From contig JAGNJW010000009.1 of the NCBI GenBank assembly GCA_018000455.1, positions 1 through 64,000 of the forward strand: a DNA stretch of 64,000 nt, in the 5' to 3' direction. A program made the position numbers and the translations under genes. Numbering within the stretch: the stretch's first letter is position 1; every line of letters begins with the position of its first letter. The notes beneath the pieces were generated by a model that was given only the letters and a program-made list of their open reading frames with translations, did not search any database and was not told the DNA's origin. The stretch comes from Acidobacteriota bacterium. Lineage in GTDB: Bacteria; Acidobacteriota; Vicinamibacteria; Vicinamibacterales; UBA2999. Below, piece after piece: positions 1 to 7,454 of this stretch.

Positions 1-102
1 GATTCGGTAGAGCGCCTCCGTCATGCGAAGCCAGTCGGCGTCGGTGAGCGCGGAAAAGGCCTGGCCATGCGTCGCCCTCTGGATCGCGACGGCATCCGCC
101 AT
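1..102 (-). CDS. Partial 5' end of an unidentified gene, cut by window edge
   Basis: The minus strand reads 34 open codons from an ATG at 102 to the window edge (MADAVAIQRATHGQAFSALT, then DADWLRMTEALYRI). The phrase 'FSALTDADWLRM..ALYRI' has the look of a helical N-terminus like those of small sigma-type proteins in this phylum, but the fragment is too short to name. It lies just beside the homopolymer run at 143-220, so its real neighbour may differ from the one shown here. A longer start upstream is possible, because the frame stays open into the homopolymer. Confidence 0.4.
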   Translation of the reverse strand, partial: MADAVAIQRATHGQAFSALTDADWLRMTEALYRI

Positions 103-142
103 GGATTTCGGCTTCGGTGCCCGCTCTTTGTGGCCGGTGTGT

Positions 143-220
143 CGGGGGCCCCCTTTGGGTGGGGGGGGGGGGGGCGCGGGGGGGCCCCCCCCCCCCCCCC
201 CGGGGGGGGGGGGGAGGGGG
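143..220. other. Poly-G/poly-C/poly-G run, probable assembly artefact
   Basis: About 78 bases made almost only of G and C runs: G about 14, then G7, C about 17, then G about 13, with single A/C interruptions. The run changes strand symmetry from G to C to G and breaks the coding sense of both flanking genes. This is typical of homopolymer read artefacts or a collapsed contig junction. No known bacterial element looks like this. Reading frames across it encode only Gly/Pro strings. Confidence 0.75.
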
Positions 221-1546
221 CCGAACGTCCGGCTGCTGCCCTACGACGGATTCCACATTCCCCTCGCGGACGGTGCGATTGACCGTGTTGCCTGCTTCGA
301 CGCGTTTCACCATGTGCCGAACAAGCGAACCGTTCTCCGCGAGCTCTACCGGGTGCTCCGCAACGGAGGGCGAGCCTGCTTCGTCGAACCCGGTCCCGGC
401 CATGCAAGCTCGCAGGAGGCCGTCGAAGAGGCCCGCTCGTGGGGTGTGCTCGAAGATGAAGTGGACGCCCCGGAACTCTGCCGCCTTGCGAAGGAAGTCG
501 GCTTCGAGTCGTCCTACATCGTGCCCCTTCCGCCGTTGTCGGACAATGCTCTTGAGCCAGGCGCGTTCCAGGCGATTCGGGAAAGCGACCGGCGCGGCGT
601 CCTCGATTGGACGGGGAACGACGCGCTCATCGTCTTGGGCAAGTTGCTTGCCGGCGTGAAGGATTCCCGGTCGCCGGGCATACTTGCGGCCGACCTGGAA
701 GTCGTGAATTGCCCGGACGTCGTCGACCCAGGCGAAATCATCGTGGCGGAGCTGACGGTCACGAACGTGGGAGACACAACGTGGCTCGCCTTGCGTCCGC
801 AGGCCTCCAAGCGCCCCCTCGACTATGCGTCAGCCTTCCTAAACAAATCCGTCTCGCCTGGCGACAGGAGCCTGGGCATCTCGGTGGCCCTCTACCGCGA
901 GTATCTCGATGAACACGACCTTGGTGGAGCCGTTGCTATTGGGGCACAACTTTGGCCGGGTGCCGGGCTTCAAGCGATTGACTCGGACTACGGTAGAGGT
1001 TTTTTCAGTGAGGACGTGGCTCCTGGATGCGCTGTGCGCGCGACGATCCGAATGCGCGCCCCATACAACGGGGGACTGTACTGCCTCAAGTTCGACGCGG
1101 TGGCTGAGTACCTGACGTGGTTCTCCGCCACTGGCTCCGCCGCGGAGCACCACTACTTCACGGTTCGCGGCGATCGAGCGATCCTCGATAGCCGGGCTCC
1201 AGGGCGACTCTCGGCGCACATCCGAGTGGTGGAGCAGACTGGCAGAGGCAAGCTGGTCGTCTCGATCACCAACGCCGGCGACACGGTTTGGCTCGCCAAC
1301 CCGCTGCGGAGCGGCGGTTGGGTTCAGCTTGGAGTGCAGGCTCTTGATGACGAGGGTGCGGTCACAGATCGTGATTGGCGAAGGGTTCGGTTGCCCAATG
1401 ACGTCGTCCCCGGTGACTCCGTTTCGCTCCGGCTGGACCTGAGTGACGCCCCGCCGTCGCTGAACAGAGCCCGACTCGATCTCGTGAGCGAACTACGGTG
1501 CTGGTTCGAGGAGCAGGAGGCTACGCCGGTCACGATTGTTCTCTGA
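221..1546 (+). CDS. SAM-dependent methyltransferase with two C-terminal beta-sandwich domains, 5' end missing
   Basis: Coding sense begins immediately after the homopolymer. The first ~140 residues are the second half of a class I (UbiE/type 11) methyltransferase: an acidic-strand/motif block 'PLADGAIDRVACFDAFHHVP', then 'ELYRVLRNGGRACFVEPG'. The glycine-rich SAM motif I, which should precede this, is absent because the 5' part is lost in the G/C run. The remainder (about 680-1150 and 1200-1540) forms two similar beta-rich units, each with 'VTNVGDTTWLA' or 'ITNAGDTVWLA', like CARDB/NEW-type sandwich domains. Proteins with this layout are usually linked to surface-glycan or exopolysaccharide loci. 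An ATG-led frame exists from 23, but its first 66 codons are poly-Gly/Pro and not believable. Confidence 0.6.
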   Translation, partial: PNVRLLPYDGFHIPLADGAIDRVACFDAFHHVPNKRTVLRELYRVLRNGGRACFVEPGPGHASSQEAVEEARSWGVLEDEVDAPELCRLAKEVGFESSYIVPLPPLSDNALEPGAFQAIRESDRRGVLDWTGNDALIVLGKLLAGVKDSRSPGILAADLEVVNCPDVVDPGEIIVAELTVTNVGDTTWLALRPQASKRPLDYASAFLNKSVSPGDRSLGISVALYREYLDEHDLGGAVAIGAQLWPGAGLQAIDSDYGRGFFSEDVAPGCAVRATIRMRAPYNGGLYCLKFDAVAEYLTWFSATGSAAEHHYFTVRGDRAILDSRAPGRLSAHIRVVEQTGRGKLVVSITNAGDTVWLANPLRSGGWVQLGVQALDDEGAVTDRDWRRVRLPNDVVPGDSVSLRLDLSDAPPSLNRARLDLVSELRCWFEEQEATPVTIVL

Positions 1547-1626
1547 CCAGACGGGGGAGGCGCTGCGCCGGGCCGGAACGCAGGTCGCGGTGGAACCCTG
1601 GACGGGGGCTGCCCGAGCAGCGACCA

Positions 1627-1720
1627 GAGTTGACGTCCGGATGGCCCCTTCGTCCGGCGGAGATGATCGTACAGCGTCAGTTGGCGGAGCCGGAGGAAGG
1701 GGCCATCCGGGCGTCAACTC
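1627..1720. repeat. 31-bp near-perfect inverted repeat, 32-nt loop
   Basis: Arms 1627-1657 and 1690-1720 are reverse complements over 31 bases with two mismatches. The core arm is GGATGGCCCCTTC. The element fills most of the gap between the methyltransferase stop and the exporter start. It could fold as a long hairpin acting as a terminator, or be a remnant of a small palindromic mobile element. There is no T-tract next to it. Confidence 0.75.
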
Positions 1721-1822
1721 GCATCCGTCACGCGGGCGGTCGCGGCGCTGGCAGAATCTTGACGGCAGTTGTCATCTCTGCCACTCGACGCGAGGCGGAG
1801 CCCGCGAGACACTGAGTTCGTC

Positions 1823-2692
1823 ATGGCGACCCGCGACCTCATCGACCTCGTCGCGCTCGGGGCGCTGTGGGGTGCATCGTTCCTCTTCATGCGCGTGGCC
1901 GCGCCCGCCTTCGGACCGGTGCCGCTGATTGCGGTTCGCGTGGCCATCGCCGCGCTGGTCCTGCTGCCGCTTCTGCGCAAGGACGGCGTCGGCCAGGCCC
2001 GCACCGCCGTCGGCCCGCTCGTCCTGGTCGGCGCCATCAACACGGCGATTCCCTTCACGCTGCTGGCCTACGCCGCGCTCACACTGCCGGCCGGCCTGTC
2101 GTCGGTGCTGAATGCGAGCGTGCCGCTCTTTGGCGCCGTCATCGGTTTCCTGTGGCTGCAGCATCGTCCGACGCGCCAGCGCATGCTGGGGCTGGGAGTC
2201 GGGTTCATTGGCGTGCTGGCACTCGCCTGGCCGCGCCTGACCAGCGGCAGCGACTGGCGCGCGGTGGCCGCGGCGCTGGTGGCGGCCATACTCTACGGGC
2301 TCTCGGCGCACGTGACACAACGCTCGCTCTCCGGCGTGCGGCCGCTAGTCGTGGCGGCGGGCAGCTTGACGGCGGCGGCCGTGATGCTGGCGCCGCTGGC
2401 CGTGCTGACCTGGCCGCGAGCCACGCCCACAACGCTCGCCTGGGGCTATGCGATGGTGCTCGGCGTGGGTTGCACGGCGCTGGCCTACGCGCTGTACTTC
2501 CGTCTTCTCGCCCGCGCCGGTCCGTCGACGGCGATGGCCGTCACGTATCTCATTCCGGTGTTCGGCGTCACCTGGGGCGCGCTGCTGCTCGACGAGCGCC
2601 TGCCGGCAAGCGCGCTGGTCGGCGCTGTGCTCGTGCTGGCCGGCGTAGCGCTCGCCACCTGGGTGCCAGCCCGACTCGCCGCGCTCCGCTAG
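1823..2692 (+). CDS. EamA/DMT-family transporter
   Basis: A 289-residue polytopic protein with about ten hydrophobic segments in two repeated halves, the usual size and layout of EamA drug/metabolite exporters. The first half starts 'LVALGALWGASFLFMR', the family signature of a small-residue/Trp-rich first helix. The second half contains 'GPSTAMAVTYLIPVFG' and 'LLLDERL', the conserved loop near TM9. The start is set at the ATG at 1823 because helix 1 follows directly. An upstream in-frame ATG at 1769 would add 18 polar residues through the intergenic hairpin region. The substrate cannot be predicted. The stop codon lies inside the left arm of the 2689-2855 palindromic element. Confidence 0.88.
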   Translation: MATRDLIDLVALGALWGASFLFMRVAAPAFGPVPLIAVRVAIAALVLLPLLRKDGVGQARTAVGPLVLVGAINTAIPFTLLAYAALTLPAGLSSVLNASVPLFGAVIGFLWLQHRPTRQRMLGLGVGFIGVLALAWPRLTSGSDWRAVAAALVAAILYGLSAHVTQRSLSGVRPLVVAAGSLTAAAVMLAPLAVLTWPRATPTTLAWGYAMVLGVGCTALAYALYFRLLARAGPSTAMAVTYLIPVFGVTWGALLLDERLPASALVGAVLVLAGVALATWVPARLAALR

Positions 2693-2855
2693 TGTCCCGG
2701 AACCGTGGTTCGTGACACAAGTCCCGGAGCGGGAGACCCGGATCGCCAGGCGCGAGGAGCGAGCATATTCGAGGATATGTGAGCGACGAGCAACGCCGCG
2801 AGGCGGGCTGACCCGCCCGGGAATTGAGCTGCGAACCACGGTTCCGGGACACTAG
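2689..2855. mobile_element. 167-bp palindromic element with perfect 24-bp terminal inverted repeats (MITE/REP-like)
   Basis: Terminal arms 2689-2712 (CTAGTGTCCCGGAACCGTGG TTCG) and 2832-2855 are exact reverse complements. The interior has further hairpins: CATAT/ATATG at 2764-2779 and GGCGGG/CCCGCC at 2802-2817 with a CTGA loop. It also has near-repeated GAGCGA units, GAGCGAGCA and GAGCGACGAGCA. It carries no ORF. It sits exactly between two genes and overlaps the upstream stop codon. The layout fits a non-autonomous repeat moved by a REP-type transposase, or a structured-RNA repeat family. No second copy was seen in this window. Confidence 0.7.
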
Positions 2856-2907
2856 ACCTCGACGCGCCGGCTCGGGCGCGAGATCGGTGCGGCGAGGTCT
2901 CTCGCCG

Positions 2908-4110
2908 CTACGGTGCCGCCGACACCACCTGCGGCCACGGCCCGCTCGCCCGGTACCATGCGCTCTCGGCATGCCGTGCCACCGCGGCCGGCACATCGAC
3001 CGCAGGGAGCGGCAAGGCAATGAACGCACCCTGGGCCTCGTCGCATCCCATTTCGCGCAGCAACCGCAAGGCATCGGCGGTCTCGACGCCTTCGGCCACT
3101 GCTTTCATGCCGAGCGCGTGGGCGAGATCGACGACCAAGCGCACGATGCTGCGGCTCTCGCTCGAGGTAGCACAGCCGGCGACGAACGTGCTGTCGATCT
3201 TGATCTCGCTGAACGGCAGGCGATGGAGTTGGAGTAGCGAAGAATAGCCGGTACCGAAGTCGTCGATGGCGACCTGGAAGCCCTTGACGCGCAGCCGGGT
3301 CAGCGCGTCCATCATCTGCACCGCGTCGCGCATCGCCGCCGTCTCGGTCAGTTCGAGTGTGATCCGCGACGGGGCGATGCCGGCGATGCGGCACTGCGTC
3401 TCGAGTTGATCGGCTAACCGTGGCTCGTGCAGGTTTCGCGCCGACACGTTGATGGCAAGGCCAATGTGGCAGTTCGCGGCGTCCCACGCGCGCAGCTGGC
3501 CGCAGGCCGTCGCTCCGATCCACTGCGTCATGCGATCGATGCAGGACGAGGCTTCGGCGAACGGAATGAACTCGAGCGGCGCGACGACGCCACGTTGCGG
3601 ATGCAGCCAGCGCACGAGCGCCTCGGCACCGCAGATGGCCCCGGTGTGGAGATCGACCTTCGGCTGGTAGAGCAGAAAGAACTCTTCGCGGTTCATCGCG
3701 GCCGAGAACGAGGTCACCGTGAGCCAGGGATCGTCTTCGCGGCTCGATGTGAGCACGTCGGCCAGGGCCGCTGCCTTGAAAGGTTTGGTCAGAGCGGCCG
3801 TGACGTTCAGTCCACGGGCCGTGCCGACGCGGCGGGCCGCGTTCACGACGCTGTGCCCGGCGCCGCTCACGAGGATGATGGTGGCGGCGCACTGGTCCGA
3901 GGCCAGCTCCGAGAGCAGCTGAATCCCGTCGACGTCGGGCATCTGCAGATCCATCACGATGTGCGTGGGCGCCCAGCTCCGCACTTTGTGCAGGAAGTCG
4001 TCGGCGTTCTCGACGACCAGCGTCTCGTAGCCGACGCCGGTGGCCACTTTGGCGATGACCGAGCCCACCGAGGGCTCGTCGTCGATGATGAGAAGGCGAT
4101 TACCCGTCAT
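2908..4110 (-). CDS. Response regulator with REC and EAL domains (c-di-GMP phosphodiesterase)
   Basis: A 400-residue cytoplasmic protein. The N-terminal receiver (about 1-125) has the acidic pocket 'IDDEPS', the phospho-acceptor Asp in 'VMDLQMPD' and the conserved Lys in 'LTKPF'. The C-terminal EAL domain (about 140-385) keeps the catalytic and metal set: Glu in 'GAEALVRW', Asn in 'NVSARNL', 'LELTET', the 'IDDFGTGYSSL' loop 6, Lys in 'EIKIDSTF', 'AEGVET' and a final 'QGAF'. It should therefore hydrolyse c-di-GMP under control of a sensor kinase, like the PvrR/RocR group. No histidine kinase is next to it. It is divergent from the propeller gene at 4323, with a 212-bp shared upstream region containing an AT-rich patch (TATTAAT). 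Confidence 0.9.
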   Translation of the reverse strand: MTGNRLLIIDDEPSVGSVIAKVATGVGYETLVVENADDFLHKVRSWAPTHIVMDLQMPDVDGIQLLSELASDQCAATIILVSGAGHSVVNAARRVGTARGLNVTAALTKPFKAAALADVLTSSREDDPWLTVTSFSAAMNREEFFLLYQPKVDLHTGAICGAEALVRWLHPQRGVVAPLEFIPFAEASSCIDRMTQWIGATACGQLRAWDAANCHIGLAINVSARNLHEPRLADQLETQCRIAGIAPSRITLELTETAAMRDAVQMMDALTRLRVKGFQVAIDDFGTGYSSLLQLHRLPFSEIKIDSTFVAGCATSSESRSIVRLVVDLAHALGMKAVAEGVETADALRLLREMGCDEAQGAFIALPLPAVDVPAAVARHAESAWYRASGPWPQVVSAAP

Positions 4111-4322
4111 GCATCCGGTCGCGTTGGGGCGGGGCCGCCCGGGCGATCCCGTTCAGCATAGGCCGGGGCGTGCCCGATCTGGTCTATTAATTCGCGGGTC
4201 CGCGCCCCGCTCCCGGAAACTCTCCGCATCGGCCTTCAACCCTTTCGGTGCCGTGCGGTCTAAGCCCTGTGGACGCGCTCCACGCCCCCGCGGAAAGCGT
4301 TCACCTTCTGGAGGAGTCCGAT

Positions 4323-7300
4323 ATGCAGATACGGCGAGGATGGAGCACGCTGGCCCTGGCGGTAGCACTCGCGGGGGTCGCCTCAGCGGCGATGGCGCAA
4401 CACCGGCCGATCTCGGCCCTGAACTGGGCGTTTGGCGGCACGGTGCACACCGTCGCCCGCGCCGGGCGGGTGGCGTTTGTCGGCGGCCGCTTCAACGCCG
4501 TAGCGTCGCGGCACAACGTCACCGGCGGCTTTGCCGTGGTATCGCCGGCGACGAGTCAACGCGCGCTGCGGGCCGTGCGGGTGCACGGCAACGTGAACGC
4601 AATCGTGCCCGATGGCAGCGGCGGCTGGTTCGTGGGTGGCCACTTCACGTTCGTGGGCCAGGACCGGCGGCCCCAGATCGCCCATATTCTCGCCAACGGG
4701 CGTCTCGACCCGGCATGGTCGGGCCGGGTCGACGGCCGGGTCTTGTCGCTGGCGCTGGTCGGCTCGACACTTTACGTGGGCGGCGAGTTCGCCAGGGCCG
4801 GTGACGGCGCCGGCCCGGCCATGCCCGAGGCGCGGCAGAACATCGCCGCCTTCGCGGCGGCCGATGGCGCGCTGCTCGCCGGCGCGGCCGCGGGTGCCGA
4901 CGGCGCCGTTTCGGCCCTAGCCGTGTCGGGATCGACGCTTTTTGCCGGCGGCGACTTCGCGACCTTCCTCGGCCAGTCGCGCCAGCGGCTGGGGGCCTAC
5001 GACACCGGAGCCGGCACGGTGACGGCGTGGGCTCCGTCGGCCGACGCGCCCGTGCGCACGATCGTAGCGGCGGCAGATGGCGCCACCGTTTACGTGGGTG
5101 GCGCCTTTGCCAACACTGGCGGCGCGGCCCGGGCGTTCCTGGCGGAGATCGATACGGCCACCGGTCTGGCCACCACGTGGAATCCCGGCGCGAGCGACCT
5201 GGTGGCGGCGCTGTCACTGGTGGGCGAGACGATCTACGCGGGCGGACGCTTCACGCAGCTCGGCGGCGGTGCGCGCAACCACGTGGGCGCGGTGCACGCC
5301 GCCAGCGGCGCGCTGCTGGCGTGGGATCCGAACGCCGACGACACGGTGCTCGCGCTCGCGGTCAGCGGCGGCACGGTCTATTTGGGCGGCGAATTCCTGA
5401 ACGTCGGCGGCAAGCTACGGCTGCACGCGGCCGCCGTGGCGCTCGGCACCGGCGCGGTGTCGCCTTGGCATCCCGCCCCGAATGATCCCGTGCGGGCGAT
5501 CGTGGCCACGGCCGAACGCGTGGCGCTCGGCGGCGCGTTCGAAGCGCTCGGCGGACACCTGCGCAGGAACCTGGCCGCCATCGATCTGGAAACTGGACGG
5601 CTGCTCCCGTGGCGACCCAGGCCCGACGGCGCCGTGCTCGCGCTGGCTGTTGCGCGCGATCGCCGGCTCTACGTCGGCGGTGCCTTCACGACCATCGCCG
5701 GGCAGTCGCGCGATCGGCTCGCGGCATTCGATCTGCCCACCCACGCGCTCGCCTCGTGGAATCCCGGTGCCGACGCGGCCGTGCGGGCCCTTGCTGCCTT
5801 CACCGACACGCTCGGCGACACGACGGTTTATGCCGGCGGCGACTTCACGATGACCGGCGGTCAGGCCCGCAGTCACCTGGCCGCGATTGCCGGCGCCAGC
5901 GGCCTGGCGCTGCCAGGCTTCGCGCCGGGCCCGACCACCGGCACGGTGCTGGCGCTCGACGTGAACGCCGCACATCTCTATGCCGGCGGCCAGTTCACGG
6001 CGCTTGGCGGCGCGGCACTGCCCTACCTGGGCCGTGTCGATCGGCTCACGGGCTCGGCGGATGCGGCGTGGGCCCCGGCGCCCGACGAGGTCGTGCGGGC
6101 GGTGAATCTTGGCGGCGACACGGTCTACGCCGGCGGCGTCTTCTCGACCATCGCCGGCGTCGGACGCACCAACGCGGCCGCCCTGCGCCTGACGGCGCCC
6201 GCCACCGCCACGGCCTGGCAGCCGAATCCCGATCGCGCGGTGAACGCCATCGACCGCGATGGGCCGTACGTGTTCCTCGGCGGTGCGTTCCGCACTGTGG
6301 ACGGACTCTTCCGGCCGCGCCTGGCGGCCGTGCTCGCGGCGGCCACCGACAGCGGCCCCTACCTGCTGCCGTGGCGGCCGAAGTGGTACGGCGTCGTGCA
6401 GGCACTCGACGCGCGGCTCGAGGGCCTGCTCGTCGGCGGTGAGGCGCTGCCGGACCTCGACGATCAGGAGTTCGACCCGGTGGGCCGGGTGGCGTTCTAT
6501 CCGAGGGCCGGCGTGCCCGGGCGTCCCGGTGCGCCCACCGACCTTCACACGTTCACCGACGGCGATGTCGTCGGCCTCGAATGGGGCCCGCCGCCAAACG
6601 GCGCCGAACCGCGCTTCTACGTGCTCGAGGCGGGCACCTCGTCCGGAACGAGCAACATCACCGGTGGGCTGCCGATCGGCGCCGACACGTCGTTCGAAGT
6701 GCCGGGCGTGCCGCCCGGCACCTACTACCTGCGCGTGCGAGCGGTGTCGGCCGGCGGCGTGGGCCCGGCCTCTGACGAGGTGGAGCTGGTCGTCGGTCCA
6801 AGCGGATGCGTGGCGCGTCCGGAGCCACCCATGGATCTCGACGCCGTCGTGAACGGCGGCATCGTGACCATCACTTGGACGGAGAGCGCGACGCCCGGCG
6901 TGAGCGGCTACCGCGTGGTGGCGAATCCGTTCGGCGGCGGGTCGTCGTTCTCGACGCTCGTGCCGGCAGGCACGACCAGCTTCTCGGCAGCAGCACCGCG
7001 CGGCGTGTTCGTGGTGGGGGTGCGCGCCGTCAGTGCCTGCGGCGCCAGCGCCCGATCGAATGAGGTCGTGCTTGGCGTGGGCGGCGCCGAGATGCCGCCC
7101 GGTGCACCGTTGGACATCGCGGCCGTCGTGAACGGCAGCGCGGTGACCTTTTCGTGGGCCGCGCCGGTCACGGGCGGCGCCGCCGGCGGCTACCTACTCG
7201 AGGCCGGCAGCGGGCCGGGCATGAGCGACATGGCGCGGGTGCCGGTGAACGGCACGACACTCACGGCGCCGAACGTGCCGGGCGGCACCTACTTCGTGCG

Positions 7301-7367
7301 GGTGCGGGCGGTGAACAACGTGGGCTTCGGCGACGCGTCGGCCGAACTCCAGGTCATCGTGCCGTAG
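4323..7367 (+). CDS. Secreted propeller-repeat protein with three C-terminal fibronectin type III domains
   Basis: 1014 residues. The ATG at 4323 is preceded by GGAGG and followed by a clear signal peptide ending 'ASAAMAQ'. Residues ~30-725 hold 14 repeats of about 48 residues built around 'vYaGGxFtxxGG...LAAiDxxTG...WxPxxxxxVxAL', the same rhythm as delta-60/kelch-like propeller repeats. Two seven-bladed propellers would use 14. Then come three FN3-type domains, at about 733-825, 829-918 and 921-1013, each opening with 'P.aP.dl.a.vnG..v...W'. The likely role is a cell-surface or extracellular binding protein. The substrate is unknown. An in-frame ATG at 4248 lacks a ribosome site and would disrupt the signal peptide. 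Confidence 0.85.
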   Translation: MQIRRGWSTLALAVALAGVASAAMAQHRPISALNWAFGGTVHTVARAGRVAFVGGRFNAVASRHNVTGGFAVVSPATSQRALRAVRVHGNVNAIVPDGSGGWFVGGHFTFVGQDRRPQIAHILANGRLDPAWSGRVDGRVLSLALVGSTLYVGGEFARAGDGAGPAMPEARQNIAAFAAADGALLAGAAAGADGAVSALAVSGSTLFAGGDFATFLGQSRQRLGAYDTGAGTVTAWAPSADAPVRTIVAAADGATVYVGGAFANTGGAARAFLAEIDTATGLATTWNPGASDLVAALSLVGETIYAGGRFTQLGGGARNHVGAVHAASGALLAWDPNADDTVLALAVSGGTVYLGGEFLNVGGKLRLHAAAVALGTGAVSPWHPAPNDPVRAIVATAERVALGGAFEALGGHLRRNLAAIDLETGRLLPWRPRPDGAVLALAVARDRRLYVGGAFTTIAGQSRDRLAAFDLPTHALASWNPGADAAVRALAAFTDTLGDTTVYAGGDFTMTGGQARSHLAAIAGASGLALPGFAPGPTTGTVLALDVNAAHLYAGGQFTALGGAALPYLGRVDRLTGSADAAWAPAPDEVVRAVNLGGDTVYAGGVFSTIAGVGRTNAAALRLTAPATATAWQPNPDRAVNAIDRDGPYVFLGGAFRTVDGLFRPRLAAVLAAATDSGPYLLPWRPKWYGVVQALDARLEGLLVGGEALPDLDDQEFDPVGRVAFYPRAGVPGRPGAPTDLHTFTDGDVVGLEWGPPPNGAEPRFYVLEAGTSSGTSNITGGLPIGADTSFEVPGVPPGTYYLRVRAVSAGGVGPASDEVELVVGPSGCVARPEPPMDLDAVVNGGIVTITWTESATPGVSGYRVVANPFGGGSSFSTLVPAGTTSFSAAAPRGVFVVGVRAVSACGASARSNEVVLGVGGAEMPPGAPLDIAAVVNGSAVTFSWAAPVTGGAAGGYLLEAGSGPGMSDMARVPVNGTTLTAPNVPGGTYFVRVRAVNNVGFGDASAELQVIVP

Positions 7368-7388
7368 CGGCCCGTCGATCTCGCACAT

Positions 7389-7414
7389 CCTGCCAGTCCA
7401 CGCGGGCTGGCAGG
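7389..7414. terminator. Candidate bidirectional hairpin between convergent genes
   Basis: An 8-bp perfect stem, CCTGCCAG (7389-7396) with CTGGCAGG (7407-7414), and a 10-nt loop. It lies between the convergent propeller gene (ending 7367) and the kinase gene (ending 7455). There is no U-tract on either strand, so intrinsic termination is only a possibility. Confidence 0.4.
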
Positions 7415-7454
7415 GTCGTGTCTCTCACCGCGGCGAGAATGGCGGCCGGCGCCC

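Noticed and set aside
143..220. A real Gly/Pro-rich linker or G-quadruplex element
   Set aside because: The G-to-C-to-G switch with loss of coding sense on both sides fits an artefact better than a biological element.
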